DNA of 6,764 nt from Candidatus Dormiibacterota bacterium. GTDB taxonomy: Bacteria > Chloroflexota > Dormibacteria > Aeolococcales > Aeolococcaceae. Positions within the stretch are counted from its first letter, which is position 1; each line of letters starts with the position of its first letter. The notes under the pieces were generated by a model, which saw only the letters and a list, made by a program, of their open reading frames with translations, did no database searches and was not told the DNA's origin. The translations under genes were made by a program, and so were the position numbers. The stretch spans positions 1,598 to 8,361 of the forward strand of contig PLDZ01000259.1 of assembly GCA_003136295.1 (NCBI GenBank), given 5' to 3'. This document shows positions 5,217 through 6,764 of the stretch, piece after piece.

Positions 5217-5798
5217 ATGAGCGCAGCAGCGGCCATCGTCGATCGGCTCCGGCAGGCCGTGACTCAACCGGGCGACACCGTGACCGCAGCGCCGTCCGGC
5301 CTCCGCCCTGCTTCAGTGCTGCTCCTCTGCGACCCGACGACACCCGGCGTGCCCCTGCTGTTCGTGCTCCGCTCGGAGGAGCTTCGTCACCATCCGGGGC
5401 AGATCGCCTTTCCCGGTGGAGGCGCCGAGCCGTTGGACGCCGACGTGGTGGAGACCGCGCTGCGCGAGGCGGCTGAAGAACTCGGGATTCAGCGCGACAG
5501 CGTCGAGGTTCTCGGTCTGCTTTCCCCGTTCTCGACTGTCGTCTCCGGTCGCTGGCTCACCCCGGTCGTCGGCATGCAGCGTGGACCGATCGAGTTCAGG
5601 ACCGACGGCTTCGAGATCGCCGAGTGGTTTCGCATCGACATCGCGGACCTCATGGTTGCGCCACACAGCGTTCGCGAGATCGAACGCAACGGCATGCGTG
5701 GCCGCGTGCACTATTACGAAGCGTCAGGCCGGGTCATCTGGGGTGTCACCGGCGCCATCCTGCACGAATTTCTCGAGCGCCTCGGCCGGACCGATTGA
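5217..5798 (+). CDS. Nudix hydrolase, CoA pyrophosphatase type (NudL/NUDT7-like)
   Basis: Enzymes of this group split coenzyme A and its thioesters into phosphopantetheine and 3',5'-ADP. The 193-aa protein carries the CoA-specific motif in full: RS-x3-R-x3-G-x3-FPGG, seen at Arg52-Ser53, Arg57, Gly61 and FPGG (65-68). The Nudix box follows, with REAAEELGI at 83-91 supplying the metal-binding glutamates. Its upstream E is replaced, but the G-x-E/D-P-x-D spacing matches NUDT7 and E. coli NudL. The C-terminal half, with WGVTGAILHEFLERL near the end, is also typical. The ATG at 5217 is the only plausible start between the divergent zinc-ribbon gene and the conserved core; it has no clear ribosome-binding site. 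The gene ends 3 nt from the convergent lipoprotein stop. CoA specificity is inferred from motif alone. Confidence 0.88.
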   Translation: MSAAAAIVDRLRQAVTQPGDTVTAAPSGLRPASVLLLCDPTTPGVPLLFVLRSEELRHHPGQIAFPGGGAEPLDADVVETALREAAEELGIQRDSVEVLGLLSPFSTVVSGRWLTPVVGMQRGPIEFRTDGFEIAEWFRIDIADLMVAPHSVREIERNGMRGRVHYYEASGRVIWGVTGAILHEFLERLGRTD

Positions 5799-5801
5799 GC
5801 G

Positions 5802-6428
5802 TCAGTTCGAGGCGGCGACGATCCTCTGATCCTGCGCGAGCGCGACGGCGCCGGCGAATGTGGAATCGACCGGAGCAGCGGCGTCCACGAGCAGGACCAC
5901 CGCGATGACGTCGCCGTCCTGAAACGCGATGCCGACCTGGCTGTAGCCGGTCGAATTCGTCCCCACGAACTCATCGGCCTGGCAGCCGAGACTGGCCGGC
6001 GATGATGTGGTCGTGACCGTCGCAAACTGGGTCTTCGCGGCTTCGCGCAGCTGCGGGTAGTCGGCGGTTGCCGTCTGCGTCGAGGCCTCGAGCACGACGT
6101 CGTCCTCGATGCGATACGTATTGCCGGTATTGGCGAATCCGCGCTGATCCGTGTTCGCGGTGTTGTTCATCTTGCCGTCACTGATCTGCACCAGCGTCGG
6201 TCCGCCTGAGGGCAGATCAGTGACGTTCAGGGCGAGCTGCGTGACCGGGGAATGGGCAGAGCTGACCTGAGGATTCGCGCAGGCTGCTGCGGTCGCCGCT
6301 GCCGTCGGCACAACCCCAGTCGAAGTTGGTGACGCGGGCGCGAGTCCCGCAGCGCCGCCGCACCCGGCGGTTGCGGCCGCGAGCCCGCAGCCCGCGATTC
6401 TCAGCGCGGCACGACCGACGTGACTCAT
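5802..6428 (-). CDS. Predicted secreted lipoprotein, unknown function
   Basis: I do not recognise a named family. The 208-aa protein starts with a short basic N-terminus and a hydrophobic stretch ending TAGC (Cys23), which looks like a lipobox, though position -3 is Thr rather than Leu. An earlier IAGC at Cys14 would leave too short a hydrophobic core. A low-complexity Ala/Pro/Thr/Ser linker (about 26-50) follows, then a mature domain beginning LNVTDLPSGGPTLV. That domain has two cysteines, one early (ACANP) and one later (LGCQADE), which could form a disulfide, and ends FQDGDVIAVVLLVDA. The layout resembles extracytoplasmic sensor-like domains of high-GC Gram-positives, as a loose impression only. 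The ATG at 6428 has GGGAGGGG about 9 nt upstream; the ATG at 6437 is the alternative. It lies 43 nt after the metallo-hydrolase stop on the same strand. Confidence 0.72.
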   Translation of the reverse strand: MSHVGRAALRIAGCGLAAATAGCGGAAGLAPASPTSTGVVPTAAATAAACANPQVSSAHSPVTQLALNVTDLPSGGPTLVQISDGKMNNTANTDQRGFANTGNTYRIEDDVVLEASTQTATADYPQLREAAKTQFATVTTTSSPASLGCQADEFVGTNSTGYSQVGIAFQDGDVIAVVLLVDAAAPVDSTFAGAVALAQDQRIVAASN

Positions 6429-6449
6429 GCTTGTCATCCCCTCCCGCCC

Positions 6450-6455
6450 ACCGTA
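6450..6455 (-). promoter_or_regulatory. Candidate -10 element of the lipoprotein gene
   Basis: TACGGT on the minus strand (6455-6450) fits TANNNT. A start about 7 nt later would give a leader of about 15 nt containing GAGGGG before the ATG at 6428. Co-transcription from the upstream metallo-hydrolase gene is equally possible because the gap is short. Confidence 0.3.
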
Positions 6456-6471
6456 GCACACGGCCGCTGCA

Positions 6472-6764
6472 TCAGCGGTAGCGGGGATGCACCACAAATG
6501 GGTTCTGGCGCATCTCCGCATCCACTGTGGTTCGCTGCCCGTGACCTGGGTACACGACTGTCTCTGGCGGCAGCGTGTAGATACGGTGCTCGATCGAAAA
6601 GACGAGCGCGGGCCATGATCCACCGGGGAGATCACAGCGACCCACGCCCCGATTGAACAGGGTGTCGCCGGAGAGCAGATCCGGGCCGATGCGAAAGCAC
6701 ACCGACCCGCGAGTATGGCCCGGTGTATGCACGACCTCGATATCGAGGTCGTGCCAGCGAAGCA
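6472..6764 (-). CDS. Metallo-beta-lactamase-fold hydrolase, glyoxalase II / YcbL-like (C-terminal part)
   Basis: The frame enters from the right edge, so the N-terminal half with the THxHxDH metal motif is outside the window. The 97 visible codons show the remaining metal ligands: His in VVHTPGHTRGS, the bridging Asp in LLSGDTLF and the last His in VYPGHGQRT. GVGRCDLPGG and the ending AEMRQNPFV are characteristic of the compact glyoxalase II-like branch. Such proteins hydrolyse S-acylated thiols such as S-lactoylglutathione, or related thioesters where another thiol replaces glutathione; the physiological substrate here is unknown. The C-terminus is short, lacking the extra helical domain of classical GloB, so YcbL-type is the better comparison. 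A 26-bp perfect palindrome lies inside the gene (6729-6754). Confidence 0.88.
   Translation of the reverse strand, partial: LRWHDLDIEVVHTPGHTRGSVCFRIGPDLLSGDTLFNRGVGRCDLPGGSWPALVFSIEHRIYTLPPETVVYPGHGQRTTVDAEMRQNPFVVHPRYR
6729..6754. repeat. 26-bp perfect palindrome inside the metallo-hydrolase gene
   Basis: The half-site GCACGACCTCGAT is followed at once by its exact reverse complement, with no spacer; the centre is GATATC. It lies within the codons for HDLDIEVVH and does not disturb the reading frame. It could be a protein-binding site, a restriction-type target, a transcript hairpin with little loop, or chance. Confidence 0.8.

Noticed and set aside
5191..5220. Nine-codon leader ORF (VRPARVRAA) whose TGA overlaps the Nudix ATG as ATGA
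   Set aside because: The overlap is neat, but no proper -10 or ribosome-binding site precedes the GTG at 5191, and so short a frame is easily chance in GC-rich DNA.
1..6764. Mobile element, CRISPR array, toxin-antitoxin or defence system
   Set aside because: No transposase, integrase, terminal inverted repeats, spaced direct repeats, or effector motifs were seen; the genes are housekeeping or general metabolic types with uniform GC-rich composition.

Overview
The window is a GC-rich bacterial chromosome segment. It is almost fully packed with ordinary, vertically inherited-looking genes plus one large structural RNA. GTG starts are frequent, genes overlap by 4 nt, and several starts have no Shine-Dalgarno sequence but sit just after a TANNNT -10 element. 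These traits suggest Actinomycetota or a neighbouring high-GC lineage (Chloroflexota or Dormibacterota type). The RNase P RNA has the ancestral (class A) layout, which argues against Bacillota. The lineage call is inference.

Left part (1-1362, all minus strand): the first codons of a probable rsmH, then mraZ, then pepE (Asp-X dipeptidase). mraZ and rsmH normally open the division and cell-wall (dcw) cluster, so the cluster should continue off the left edge. mraZ has a readable promoter (TTGACG-17-TAGGGT) followed by three TGGNG boxes with a 10-bp period, the expected MraZ autoregulatory operator. A hairpin with a T-rich tail separates pepE from it.

Middle part: rnpB (1425-1800, plus strand) is divergent from pepE and convergent with an operon running trpD -> C4 zinc-ribbon coiled-coil protein -> rnhA (4013 down to 1856). 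Both junctions in that operon are GTGA overlaps. It links a tryptophan-biosynthesis enzyme, a putative nucleic-acid-associated adaptor and RNase HI on one transcript.

Right part: an alpha/beta hydrolase (carboxylesterase or monoacylglycerol-lipase type, plus strand) diverges from trpD. A 96-aa zinc-ribbon protein (minus) diverges from a CoA-type Nudix pyrophosphatase (plus). A predicted lipoprotein of unknown function (minus) and the C-terminal part of a glyoxalase II-like metallo-hydrolase (minus) run off the right edge. The two tail-to-tail pairs here leave gaps of only 2 and 3 nt.

I see no mobile element, CRISPR array, tRNA, toxin-antitoxin pair or defence island, and no convincing undescribed multi-gene system. 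The points most worth a second look are regulatory: the mraZ operator overlapping the ribosome-binding and start region, a consistent spacing of -10 elements that predicts leaderless mRNAs, overlapping divergent -10 elements between pepE and rnpB, and a 26-bp perfect palindrome inside the metallo-hydrolase gene.
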